From Russula earlei (taxonomy: Eukaryota; Basidiomycota; Agaricomycetes; Russulales; Russulaceae): a DNA stretch of 41,009 nucleotides. Shown piece by piece: positions 31,873 to 40,769 of the stretch; position 1 is the first letter of the stretch; every line of letters starts with the position of its first letter. Below the pieces are notes generated by a model. It was not told the origin of the DNA and did not search any database. It worked only from the letters and a program-made list of their open reading frames with translations. Position numbers and translations under genes: made by a program. The stretch lies in NCBI GenBank assembly GCA_025769875.1, contig JAGFNK010000462.1:1-41009 (forward strand), in the 5' to 3' direction.

Positions 31873-33610
31873 ACATGGAGGTGGAAGATGTGTGGGGTGG
31901 CTTGTGCGGGGGTGGCGTTTGTTGTCTTGCAGCGGTGGTGGCGGGGTCGTCTCCACTGCAGGTAGCGGCATGCGCGAACGGACGGGGAGGCGATGTGGGA
32001 GGCGGCGCGTGGTGTGCTGTTGTCGTCGGCGGGGGCTTCTTCTGCGGTGACGGCGTGGCGGCGGCAGTTGATCGTTCTGCGGGGCGGCGTTGTCGCATCT
32101 GCTCTTCTGAGGCGGCGGCGTGCTCTTCGTTTTCCGGTAATTTGTGCGTTCTTTCTCGGCGGTGCGAGGCGGCGTAACGGCTAGAGACGGAAGTGAGAGG
32201 CCGGCGTGGTCAGAAAGCAGAGCAGTGGTTGGGACTAGGCCCGGAACGGCGGCGGACGAGGCTGAGGGCGTGGTGGCAGACGACGCTGAGGCGGCTGCTG
32301 CTGCTGCTGCTGCTAACAGCGCGGCGGCGGCTGGTGATGCTGGGGATACGACGGTGGACGAGACTGGAATGACAATGGAAGGAGGAGGGACGGTGTGCGA
32401 GGCAGGCAGGGCTGGAGCTTGGGCAGATGCGGCAACGGACGGCACTGGGTGCGAGACGGCGGTGGACGAAATTGGAGCGATGGAAACAGGCAGGGCAGGT
32501 GGGGCGATGGTGCACGACGTAGGGACGGAAGCTGGAGCGGGCATGGGCGTAGGGAAGGTGTAATCGTCTTCGTCTTCATTGACAGAGTCGAGTTCGCGTT
32601 CCCAGAGGATGTCGCGAGGGTCTTGAGAGAAGATGTCGACCGCGGTGTCGAATACCTCTCGGAAATCGTAATAGAGTCTTCGTCGCTCGTCCATACGCCA
32701 GGGGTCGAGTCGTCGGGAAATCATCTTGCGATCGGCCGGGTGGAGTCCGAGCCAAAACAGCTCGTCGCAATCATCATGGGACAGGCTGCGCGCACGTACG
32801 AGGGGAGCGCATAACGCTCTGAAGTCCGAGTGGTACTGAAAGATATCTTCTCGGTCGCGCATACGAAGTCTTGATGAGGCGGCCACAAATCCTCGGAGCT
32901 CCCGGTCATAGTAGTGGTCCGGAGTCGGCATGATGGAGGGACTGATGCTGCGACGAAGGACGGAGGGCTGGACGTGGAGCCGAGAGAGGGCGCAACTGAC
33001 GCAGCTGCAACTGCGGGCGTGGCGAGAGGATAGGCGGAATGGAGAGTGTCAGCCCTGGGGAAAGAGGCGAAAGATCGCCGGACTGGAGGGGGGAGATGGG
33101 CGATGAGGGCGAGTGGCCGCGACTCCGATCGCACTGGACGCGAGGGTTGGATACCTGGGCTTAGGGTTGAATGGACTGAGCTGAACTGAGCGGCGGGCTC
33201 GCTGGTGTGATCGGAACGTGGCGAAGGTGTGTCGTGTCGAAAGTTGGCGTAGGCGGCAGGCGAAAGGGGAGGAAGTGAGGATGGAAGTGGGGAGTGAGGA
33301 TGCCACTGGCGGAAGGGCGAAAGATGTGGGGGCGATGAGGGAGAAAGGGAAGGAGTCGTCAAGGTGTATGATATGATGATGGAACGCAGCGGGTGGACTG
33401 AGCGATGGGGCCACCGGAGGGCTCAACGCCGTTTCGCGTGGTTCGCCAGTGCTGCTACTGCGTCGAAGCTTGATGGGGTGCTTGCTCGTAGGACGGGTTG
33501 CCCGAGGCAACTAAGGTGAGGGAAATCCATGGGAACCGGGGGGGGGTTCAGGTCAACTCGGATCAGCGCCTCACTGGGGCAGCCAGTTTGTAGCGCGCCA
33601 GGTCGGGGCA
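31867..33610 (-). pseudogene. Retroelement Gag-like protein gene
   Basis: The best segment (32931-31867) starts MPTPDHYYDRELRGFVAASSRL and has YHSDFRALCAPL and ELFWLGLHPADR, features of the Gag helical domain of basidiomycete LTR elements; a poly-Ala/Pro low-complexity tail follows. Upstream the coding continues in other frames, with SEALIRVDLNPPPVP near 33520-33570, which also occurs in the copy at the right edge. At least two frameshifts separate the parts. The 3' end runs into the LTR at 31872, so pol is missing. Confidence 0.65.
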
Positions 33611-34039
33611 CGCGGGGTTCAGTGGGCTTGATCGGAGGGCGGGTACGGACAGAGAAGAACAGAGGGGAGCAAGCACCTCGCGCGCAGTTGTTGGCTTCTT
33701 GGCTTTTGCAAGCAGACTGATGTGAGCAGCAAAAAAGAGAATCTTCTATTGCTTGAGTCCAAGGAGTAGCTAAGAAGTTTATATACAGAGAGGCAAGAGG
33801 CATGATGAAAGGAATCTAGACTAAGAGATGAAATTATGATGAAAGAAGGAGTGCATAAGGGATAGCGAAATATGATGCATCGCGCGTGCATGGGGGGGCG
33901 AGTACAAGTCATGTGATTCCATGCTCAGCCGGATCACATACCTTACAACCTCAGTGAGCAGGAAAAGTAACGAAAGTGAAAGACGATGGATACTGCACAG
34001 GGACAACCGGAAGAGAGAGATAAACTGAAACTGCGACAC
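33611..34039. other. Stretch without a supported gene
   Basis: Lies between the Gag-like remnant and the kinase fragment. Minus-strand ORF 33423-33803 overlaps it but only its end resembles the Gag-like family. Confidence 0.4.
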
Positions 34040-34999
34040 GCACTGCCAATCTGGTTTGAACGCGCCGCAGTGCGGACCTCCAACCAGAAGAGGTTCACTT
34101 CCTCGACGATGAGCTTCTTCATACCTTCAATTGAGTCTTCCTCCTCAAAAAGAAGTCGAATTTCTAACCGAGTAGAATACACATGTTGGTTTTTAACGCG
34201 ACACCGGCTATCATGTCGACACACAGTTGGGCAGACGTGTTCATCTGTCGGGTCGTGCCAGACGGCGAGAAACAGGCGCTCCAACGCCTGTTCACATGTG
34301 ATGCGTTTCGCAGGATCAAAGTTGAGCATCTTGGTGAGAACATCAAGGGCGAGTGGGTTCGCGTGCGGAAACATTTGCGCAAACGGCACACGTGGCCTGA
34401 TGGGGAGCGAGCGGATGTAATCTTGTGCCCGTTGGTTCGGGCAATCAGTTTTAGCACAGGTAACATCGGCGCGCATCGAGTGTTTAAGACAACGTACCCT
34501 AGGCGAGCCGACGCGGCGGAGGGTATCTTCGGAAGGTGTTCCGAGGTAATGCAGGATCTAATTCAATTGATCGACATAGCTGTCCAAGGCATCGTAAGCA
34601 AAACGTTGAGGAGCATTGCGCTCACTCTCTTCGTTTAAAGATGGGCTTGCCAGCCAAAAGCTCAAAATACACCCAACGGACCGGACCATACATTGATGGC
34701 AGAGGCCTACCAAAATGAACACAGAAGAAAGAGGAGAAAATGAGCCTAGCCTCTCAAGAGGAGGGTAAAACCGGGCACTGCCCGAGACGCACGTAGTTCG
34801 CAAAGCTGAGCATGATCTCCGGCGTGCGGTACCACCGTGTTGCGACGTACTCGGTCATGAAGCCCCTGCTTCTGCACCTGATTGAACCCGCGCGCGAGAC
34901 CAAAGTCGCAAAATCTTGAGCTCGCAGTCCGCATTCATGAGCAGATTTCCCGGCTTGAGGTCGCAGTGGAGCACGTCGGCCGAGTGAATATATTTGAGG
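34040..34999 (-). pseudogene. SLT2/MPK1-type MAP kinase, C-terminal two thirds, decayed
   Basis: Cell-wall-integrity MAP kinases phosphorylate Ser/Thr-Pro sites. Recognisable in order: [20 protein letters not shown] (catalytic loop, HRD changed to HCD at 34963-34965), [38 protein letters not shown] (the TEY activation loop), WS-VGCI, YVDQLN then TAG 34558-34560 where Gln is expected, ILHYLGTPSEDTLRRVGSPR, AQDYIRSLPIRPRVPF, and EEEDSIEGMKKLIVEEVN. Intron positions remain: 34707-34792 (GTGCGT..TAG), 34580-34625, and one starting at 34497 whose acceptor reads GG instead of AG. Frame changes occur near 34910, 34859, 34685 and 34130. The N-terminal lobe is absent. It cannot make an active kinase. 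Confidence 0.88.
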
Positions 35000-35073
35000 C
35001 TGGGAGAGGTGGTCAGCCCTGCGTGCACTGTGCAAGGGGGAAAAGTTGAAGGACAAGGGGTCAGCAAGGAATG

Positions 35074-35400
35074 TACGACATAGAGAGCCTCATCAAACGA
35101 ACGAGGGACGACATTGTGCTCGCGCTTGAGAAAGTTGGCAAGCAGCTTCATGCGAAAGGCATCTGCGAGCCAGAGAGCGGTGATACGGCGGCACCTAGCT
35201 CGGCGGCGCTCTGCCATGTTCTTGCGTCCCGTGGTGCTCTTATGCTTGCGCATGTGCACGCCTGTGTCTTTCTCGTAGCCATGGATCTCGTCATCTTCGT
35301 CTTGTTCTGCGGGGAGGGGGCGGGGGGGTCGGACGGGAGCTCGACGAGCTCGTCTTTGATGAGTCTTTGAGGTACGCTGGGTAGCGGCGGCTTTGGGAGC
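35074..35400 (-). pseudogene. RMD1/DUF155-family fragment
   Basis: The minus-strand frame reads [31 protein letters not shown], then [27 protein letters not shown] and [17 protein letters not shown]. This is the N-terminal part of fungal RMD1-like proteins (DUF155), known as mitochondrial or meiosis-related membrane proteins. A GT..CAG intron follows ALYV, but the next thing is a MAP kinase exon, so the remainder of the gene is missing. The assignment rests on my recall of the family pattern, not on a search. Confidence 0.65.
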
Positions 35401-35493
35401 TCCAGTAGGGGTTGGGGTGGGGGAGATGATAAACAGATCTTGGGAGGATGAAGGAAGGCTTGCAGGCGAGAGCAAGGCGTGGTGGTGGGGATT

Positions 35494-35620
35494 GGCAGAC
35501 GACTCTCCAAATCGAGCTAACATACCCAAATCTGGCGTTTCAAAACGAGGCAAGTGGCAGACGACTCTCCAAATCAAGCAACCATATCCAAATCTGGCAC
35601 TTCAAACCTCCAAATCTGGC
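35494..35620 (+). repeat. 62-bp tandem repeat, two copies
   Basis: GGCAGACGACTCTCCAAATC starts at 35494 and again at 35556, followed each time by CCAAATCTGGC. A third partial CCAAATCTGGCA follows near 35609. Confidence 0.75.
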
Positions 35621-35624
35621 AATC

Positions 35625-35743
35625 AAAACGGCTCGAAACGGCTCGCGCTGTTTCAAGCGGCTCGAAGCCGCGAGCCGTTGAACGGCTTGGCTCGGCTCAA
35701 ATACGGCTCCGGCTCGGCTCGAAACCGTTTCGAGCCGAGCCGG
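35625..35743. repeat. CGGCTCG-rich palindromic array
   Basis: The heptamer CGGCTCG or its complement occurs about ten times in 120 bp. The array ends with a perfect palindrome at 35709-35743: two 17-base arms (left arm CCGGCTCGGCTCGAAAC) around one central base. It lies directly upstream of the duplicated promoter segment. Confidence 0.8.
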
Positions 35744-35763
35744 CGACAGCACTAGTGACTCCA

Positions 35764-36046
35764 ATGGAGAGGGCTTCGCCGCGAGACAAAAATAGTCACC
35801 CCACCCCTGCCTCTGTGGCGCAGCGGTGGGCAACTTTGCTTTTCCATTATACAAACGGGTTTGCCCGGTGATATTTCTGATGATTGTAGGGACAACCCAA
35901 GAGTATATAAAGCCACTGCTTGGGGTTCCAATTCTCTCCAGCTGTGCTATTCCTTTCATCCTTAAGTTGGTACTGGTTACCGACAGTCCTTTCATTCAAT
36001 TCGTTCAGAGTCTTTGACCGCCACAACCAACCTATTCACAATAACA
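35764..36046 (+). promoter_or_regulatory. Upstream region of the secreted-protein gene (copy 2)
   Basis: Homologous to 24060-24331. TATA box TATATAA at 35904-35910. The segment from the TATA box to the ATG at 36047 would be a 5' untranslated region of roughly 110 nt. Confidence 0.7.
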
Positions 36047-36525
36047 ATGCGCTATCGCCTCGTTTTTGCCATTTTCTGCGTCGCAGCTGGCGTTGTTCCG
36101 TCACTCGCGCTTCCTTCAACTTCGACGCATCATAGGTGCGCATCACTCAGCTTTTACATTGTAGAGTTCCTAACAAGGGGGATACAAACGGAAGGCCTGG
36201 GGGGGACTCGAACAGTGGGGGAGACCCAAATAGAGACATCAGTGGGGGGAGCCCGAACAGAGATGGGAACCACAGAGGTGATAACCCGAACAGCGGTGGG
36301 GACCCGAGCAGAGGTGGGGACCCGAACAGAGGTGGGGACCCGAACAGAGGGGACCCGAACAGAGATGGGAACCCGAACGGACGTGGGAACCCGAACGGAC
36401 GTGGGAACCCGAACGGACGTGGGAACCCGAACGGACGTGGGAATCGGAACGACGAGGAGCCTTATGACCCGCGTTTACATATGCCGACACAACCGTTCAA
36501 GCGGGTCATGTTCAATTTTGAATAG
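36047..36525 (+). CDS. Small secreted Gly/Asn/Pro-rich repeat protein
   Basis: The predicted 149-residue protein starts with a clear signal peptide (MRYRLVFAIFCVAAG, cleavage likely after VPSLA). Exon 1 is 36047-36135; a short GTGCGC..TAG intron of 29 nt (36136-36164) restores the frame to exon 2, 36165-36525. The mature part is a low-complexity array of GGDPNR and GNPNGR units, the latter encoded by four perfect 18-bp repeats (GGGAACCCGAACGGACGT, 36367-36438), and ends with a distinct tail EEPYDPRLHMPTQPFKRVMF. No cysteines are present in the mature region. It could be a cell-wall or matrix protein or an effector-like protein; function is unknown. The intron is unusually short, so RNA evidence would settle the model. 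Confidence 0.62.
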
Positions 36526-36850
36526 AATCCCTTTTTTGGAGTCCGCCCACAAGGACCCGAGGGACTCGAGTCGGAGTTCGCGAATCACAGTCACAAGTTT
36601 CATTATGACTAATATGTGCCGTGTATGCGTAGTATAGTACCATATGATCTTGGGCCAACCCTTTGTTTACCTTTGGCCACATGGAGTTGTTGGACGTTTC
36701 AGCGACCAGAGCCATCATTAAACGACGCCACACAGCACAATGCCTATTCTGTGTCGTGATTGCCAACTTAAGGAGCACGCAAGCGATTGAGATCAATTGC
36801 GAGCAAGTGATGCCAATTGCGAGTGAATGAAGGCGACTGAGGGATCCCCC
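36526..36850. other. 3' flank of the secreted-protein gene
   Basis: No supported gene. Confidence 0.4.
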
Positions 36851-37330
36851 TGATATGATATATTATTTAATGATGTGATCCTATGATTCCGACTACAGTT
36901 ACTTCTACTTTCGATCTCGCCTTGTAGATAGCGTAGATGATGATCAGCCTCGATTACAACTTCGTGCATTCAATACTCTTCATCGTGGGCTTGTATAGCC
37001 CGCACCAATGTTCTACTTGAACCAGTAGTTAGTTTACTTACTTCCCCTCAGTGATCGCTTACGCGCGCGAGTCACTGAGGTATGTCCCTTTTGTTACTGT
37101 ACATATGTGCCGTGGACTTACACCTAGATAATAGTACACCCTCTGTTATCTTATCTAGGTAATATATTCATCAGTTATTGCGAGTCTCTGAGGTACACCC
37201 TCAGTTATCTTATCTAGTTCTCACGCGCATACGTGCGGTGCAGGCATCTGGCCGCAGCACGCACGTCAGTCAAATAACACTCGTTCACTCACGAATAAAT
37301 TATATTCCCCATAACGCAATAGTTTTAACA
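36851..37330 (+). repeat. Candidate LTR (480 bp)
   Basis: Begins TGATATGATATATT directly after a GGGATCCCCC stretch and ends TTTTAACA. ACACCCTCNGTTATCTTATCTAG occurs twice inside and TTGTATAGCC may be a TATA region. No second copy is in the window, so the call rests on form only. Confidence 0.4.
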
Positions 37331-37717
37331 TTCTGCCCATACGAACAGCCAAGTAAATCGACCTGGAATCAACTGGCGCTCAATGGAGGAGCATGAGGCA
37401 TCTGCAATACTGATTAACCTTCAGTTGGCAGGGATGATGGGAGGACCCAGAACGCGTGACAAATACCAATAAAGTTACATCGCACATACTGTCCATAGAT
37501 ACAATTCAGCAAGTCCACCGCAGAAGGTGTGGTTAAAGGAAAAAAGGTGGCAGAAAATCCAACAACAATATCACTCATCTGCATGCGCTTCGATGCTTTC
37601 CACTGGACGAGGCCGTCGTCTGATGCCAAGGAGAGAGAGATGGCATATTGGCGTCAGCTGAGATGGAGCCGTCGTGAAGAGGAGAGGATGGACGGAAGAG
37701 AGCAAAGGGTGCGTGCA
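37331..37717. other. Flank of the HAP3 fragment, no supported gene
   Basis: On the minus strand the HAP3 intron donor GTGCAC (37712-37717) opens into this stretch; a possible acceptor CATCAG near 37625 precedes a short open segment, without recognised homology. Confidence 0.35.
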
Positions 37718-38120
37718 CCTGGCGGAGCTTCGCGGGGTGGATCTTGATGGTCCCGGTGTAGTTGTTTCGAACCCGAGCGAGACCATCGCGCGGAGGATGT
37801 CCTCGCCGCCGATCGTCTTGCGCTTCTCCAGCTAGCGCTTCTCCGCCACCATGGACGTGATGAGGCTGATGAACTCCGACCCGCACTGCACAAGCTCCTT
37901 GCCGTCCTTCGCGATTTTCGCCGTCGGCACCACCGCATTCTTCATCATATGCAAGACGTTCACGATCTGCGGTCCGCGGCGGGGAGAATGAAAGGGCGTT
38001 GGCGGTGGGGAAAAAAAGGGTGGTCAGGATGGGGCGTATTCGGGTGAAGAGGGAGGGATGACGGGGAGGGGGGTTGCCGGATTTACCTGGTAGATAGCGA
38101 TCCTGCTCATGATACTCGCC
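37718..38120 (-). pseudogene. HAP3/NF-YB (CCAAT-binding histone-fold subunit) fragment
   Basis: HAP3 pairs with HAP5 and HAP2 to bind CCAAT boxes. Exon 38120-38087 encodes EYHEQDRYLP; a 120-nt GTAAAT..CAG intron (37967-38086) follows; the next exon encodes IVNVLHMMKNAVVPTAKIA, EFISLITSMVAEKR, then TAG 37832-37834 where Gln belongs, LEKRKTIGGEDILRAMVSLGFE, a 2-base insertion, and NYTGTIKIHPAKLRQ. These are the signature histone-fold segments of NF-YB. The stop, the insertion and substitutions such as ANVARIM to VNVLHMM show decay. The sequence upstream of 38120 is unrelated and leads into a tandem repeat. Confidence 0.9.
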
Positions 38121-38194
38121 GACTATTGGAGCTGTAGAGACCGCAACTCAGTCTTGTATGTAAAAGACTGTATTAGTCAGTTACTGTCGTTTTC

Positions 38195-39270
38195 ACATGA
38201 CTTTGCACTTGCCATTTTTGGATGTCATTTCAAGTGCGAAATTAGAACTGCTATATCTCAACAGTTTCTTAACAGATTGCCTTGAAACTTTGACAGTAGA
38301 ACCTTAGGCCCCTTTTACCAACTGAGAATTCTTGAATCTTGAACTTGAACTTGGATTTCAGGATTATCTGGGAGTGACAGGAATGACAGGTGTGATGTAA
38401 GTGACATAATAAATTAATATGAGTCTATTTCAAATATGAGTTATTTTTCGGTGTGATTTGCTGGGTTTACATGTGATATGTAAAATATTTTTTCTAACCC
38501 TTCCTTCCACTCCTTCCAAGTGGGGTATTGCAAGCATGTCATAAGGCAGAATATGTGTCACCAATGTGTGGGTGCACATCTTTGCACAAATTTTGTATGT
38601 GCAGCTCTGGTGAAAATGGGGCTGCAAGCACCCAGATGTTGAGCTCGAGTTGGACTGCTCGACTCTGAGTTTGACACTGACACATCATGTGTAACCCCAA
38701 ATATGTGAGTATGCAAATGACAACAAAAAAAAATGCATATTAATTTATTATATACATCATATCACTTACATCACTCCTGTCACTCCTGTCACTCCCGGAA
38801 AATCCCGAAATCCAAGTTCAAGTTCAAGATTCAAGAATTCTCGGTTGGTAAAAGGGGCCTTATATACTGTATCTAGGTGCAGCTAAAATATGGGAGCCTA
38901 ATATTCAGCTCTTGACATGTCAATTTTCAGGTGCTGACATGAGTGCAGAACTTTGAACTGCTATATCTCAACTGTTTCTCAATCAACTGACTTGAAACTT
39001 CAACAGTGGGATCTCATGTACTGTATCTAGGTGCAGCCCAAGAGTTGGGGTCTAATTCTTAGTTCTTGAAGTTTCAATTTTTGGGTGTGATCTGAGTGTG
39101 AAATTTTGAACTGCCATATCTCAACTGTTTCTTCATGGATTGCCCTGAAACTTGGACAGTAGAACAATATATATTGTATCTAGGTGCAGCTAAAATATGG
39201 GAGCCTAATATTCAGTTCTTGAAGTTTCAATTTTTGGGTGCTGATCTGTGTGCAAAATTTTGAACTGCCT
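38195..39270 (+). repeat. Tandem repeat of about 154 bp, 3-4 copies
   Basis: The landmark GAACTGCTATATCTCAAC starts at 38245, 38955, 39108 and (truncated) 39262. Spacings are 153 and 154 bp, and the first, 710 bp, becomes 154 bp when the 553-bp MITE and its 3-bp duplication are removed. Other conserved parts of the unit are GTATCTAGGTGCAGC and GTTCTTGAAGTTTCAATTTT. No coding potential. Confidence 0.9.
38307..38859. mobile_element. PIF/Harbinger-like MITE (553 bp)
   Basis: Terminal inverted repeats of about 110 bp start GGCCCCTTTTACCAAC and are flanked by TTA on both sides (38304-38306, 38860-38862), the usual Harbinger target. No transposase is encoded. Insertion inside one unit of the 154-bp tandem repeat fixes both boundaries. 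Confidence 0.88.
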
Positions 39271-40067
39271 TACGCATATGATCCCTCCTGGCCCACTCCT
39301 TTATTACTACTTCCTTCACTCTCATCCTGAGCCCACTCTACAAGCCTGGTCAAGGATATATGGGCCTCTCTATCTGGATGGTAACCAGCTCTTTGTTGTG
39401 ATTTCAAATGCATGAATTGCCAAGGACTTGCTGGTCTACATCTAGTTGTAAGCAATACTTTATCAAGAGTTAGACAATGAATACTGCATGGCTGTGCCAT
39501 CACCACAACTCCTTATAATGACATGTTGTAAGTTGCAGACAGGCAAGTGACCTCCACTGTTACAGCGTTGCAGCCGTAAGAGCATTAGCTCAGAGTTCAG
39601 TGGGGCCAAGTCCCTGTGACTTGGTTCAAGGGTTCAGTGGGGGGCCAGCTCAAGGAGACTGGTTCAGAGGTTTAGCATCTCAAGACTAAGTCAAGGATGA
39701 CCTAATCCGCAGACAGAGTTGATCTCCTGGTTTCACAGAAGAGGAGGATGATGAGAGAGAGGCAGAGGAGGAAGAGGAACACAAGGGTTCCTTGAGGTGT
39801 GCTTAAGTCAAGCAAAATGAAAGCCAGCACAAGCAAGTTGTGATTGAGAGAGTATACAGGGCAAGGGATGCAACAGGAAATGGGACAAAGCTAAGCTTGG
39901 GGCATTCCCCAACTTCTACAGGTGCTTAAATACTGTATCTAGTGAGGCTGTACAGTACCATATGCAGAACAATAGATAAAGGTGAACCAATAGCAAAAGG
40001 AACTCAAACAATAGTAACCAAGAGGATGAGGGTGACAGAAAAGAACAATAGTGAAAAAGGGGTAGAG
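39271..40067. other. Stretch without a supported gene
   Basis: A 78-codon minus ORF (39270-39506) has no recognisable family. GTTCAGTGGGG-type direct repeats occur near 39596 and 39634. Purine-rich 39740-39790. Nothing else seen. Confidence 0.4.
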
Positions 40068-40544
40068 TGTTGAAGCAGATGGGCGCAGGTTATGATAACA
40101 ACAATAAGATCCTTAAGATCTATCAAAAGATATTTCAGTATTGTGTAAGACAAGACTATAATTCAGTAATACCTATCAAAAGATATCTACAACGTGTGAT
40201 TAGATGCGAGAGATAAGATAGGAAACAGTAAGTACTCACTTCAGTATTGTGTAAGACAAGACTGAAGTGATCTATCGAAATACAATGCTCTTAAGTACTC
40301 CAGAGTGTCTCTAAGTACACTGCAGGTAGCTACCATCAATAAGAAACAAAGATCATACAAGGATCAGTCGTTAGTAGCTACCGATTGTCATCAATTAACT
40401 TATCATTGTAAGTAATGCAGATCTCAGCATGTGAGCTGAGCTGGTCTGCGTGATCCGATGCATCATGCGTCTGAGCTAAGCTGGTGATGCCCGGTCCGTG
40501 TAACCGACACGTCAACATGTCTGAGCTGTAATTACATCACAACA
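40068..40544 (-). repeat. Copia-type LTR (477 bp), minus strand
   Basis: Reads TGTTGTGATG..CTTCAACA on the minus strand, preceded by CCCTGGGA as a possible polypurine tract, so it is probably a 3' LTR. The stem segments CAGTCTTGTCTTACACAAT occur twice, as in the related LTR 11867-12288. Only about 100 bp of possible internal sequence follow before unrelated sequence. Confidence 0.7.
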
Positions 40545-40647
40545 TCCCAGGGTAGTGGTAACATACCAAATCACCCAAATCAATGATAATCTCAACATAG
40601 AGACAAGCCATCAGGGGGGTAATTCACAACATCCACTATGCCATGTG

Positions 40648-40739
40648 GATGATGTTTCCTCTGCAGGCGATGGCATTGATGGATCACCATGCAGATGACG
40701 TTTCCTCTGCAGGTGACAGCATTGATGGATCACCATGCA
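40648..40739 (+). repeat. 46-bp tandem duplication
   Basis: Copies at 40648-40693 and 40694-40739 differ at a few bases (GATGATGTTTCC against GATGACGTTTCC). The unit is not a multiple of three. Confidence 0.85.
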
Positions 40740-40769
40740 GCTACTTTCCCTCAAGACCACCCAAGGATA

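Noticed and set aside
36239..36490. Minus-strand ORF of repeated SHVRSG units and a plus-strand TRTDVG frame
   Set aside because: Both are shadows of the 18-bp repeats, whose length is a multiple of three. The signal peptide and the non-repetitive tail favour the GDPNR/NPNGR frame.
39570..39640. Possible tRNA-like A box (TTAGCTCAGAG) and GGTTCAAGGG
   Set aside because: No cloverleaf forms and the B box does not fit; direct repeats of GTTCAGTGGGG explain the resemblance.
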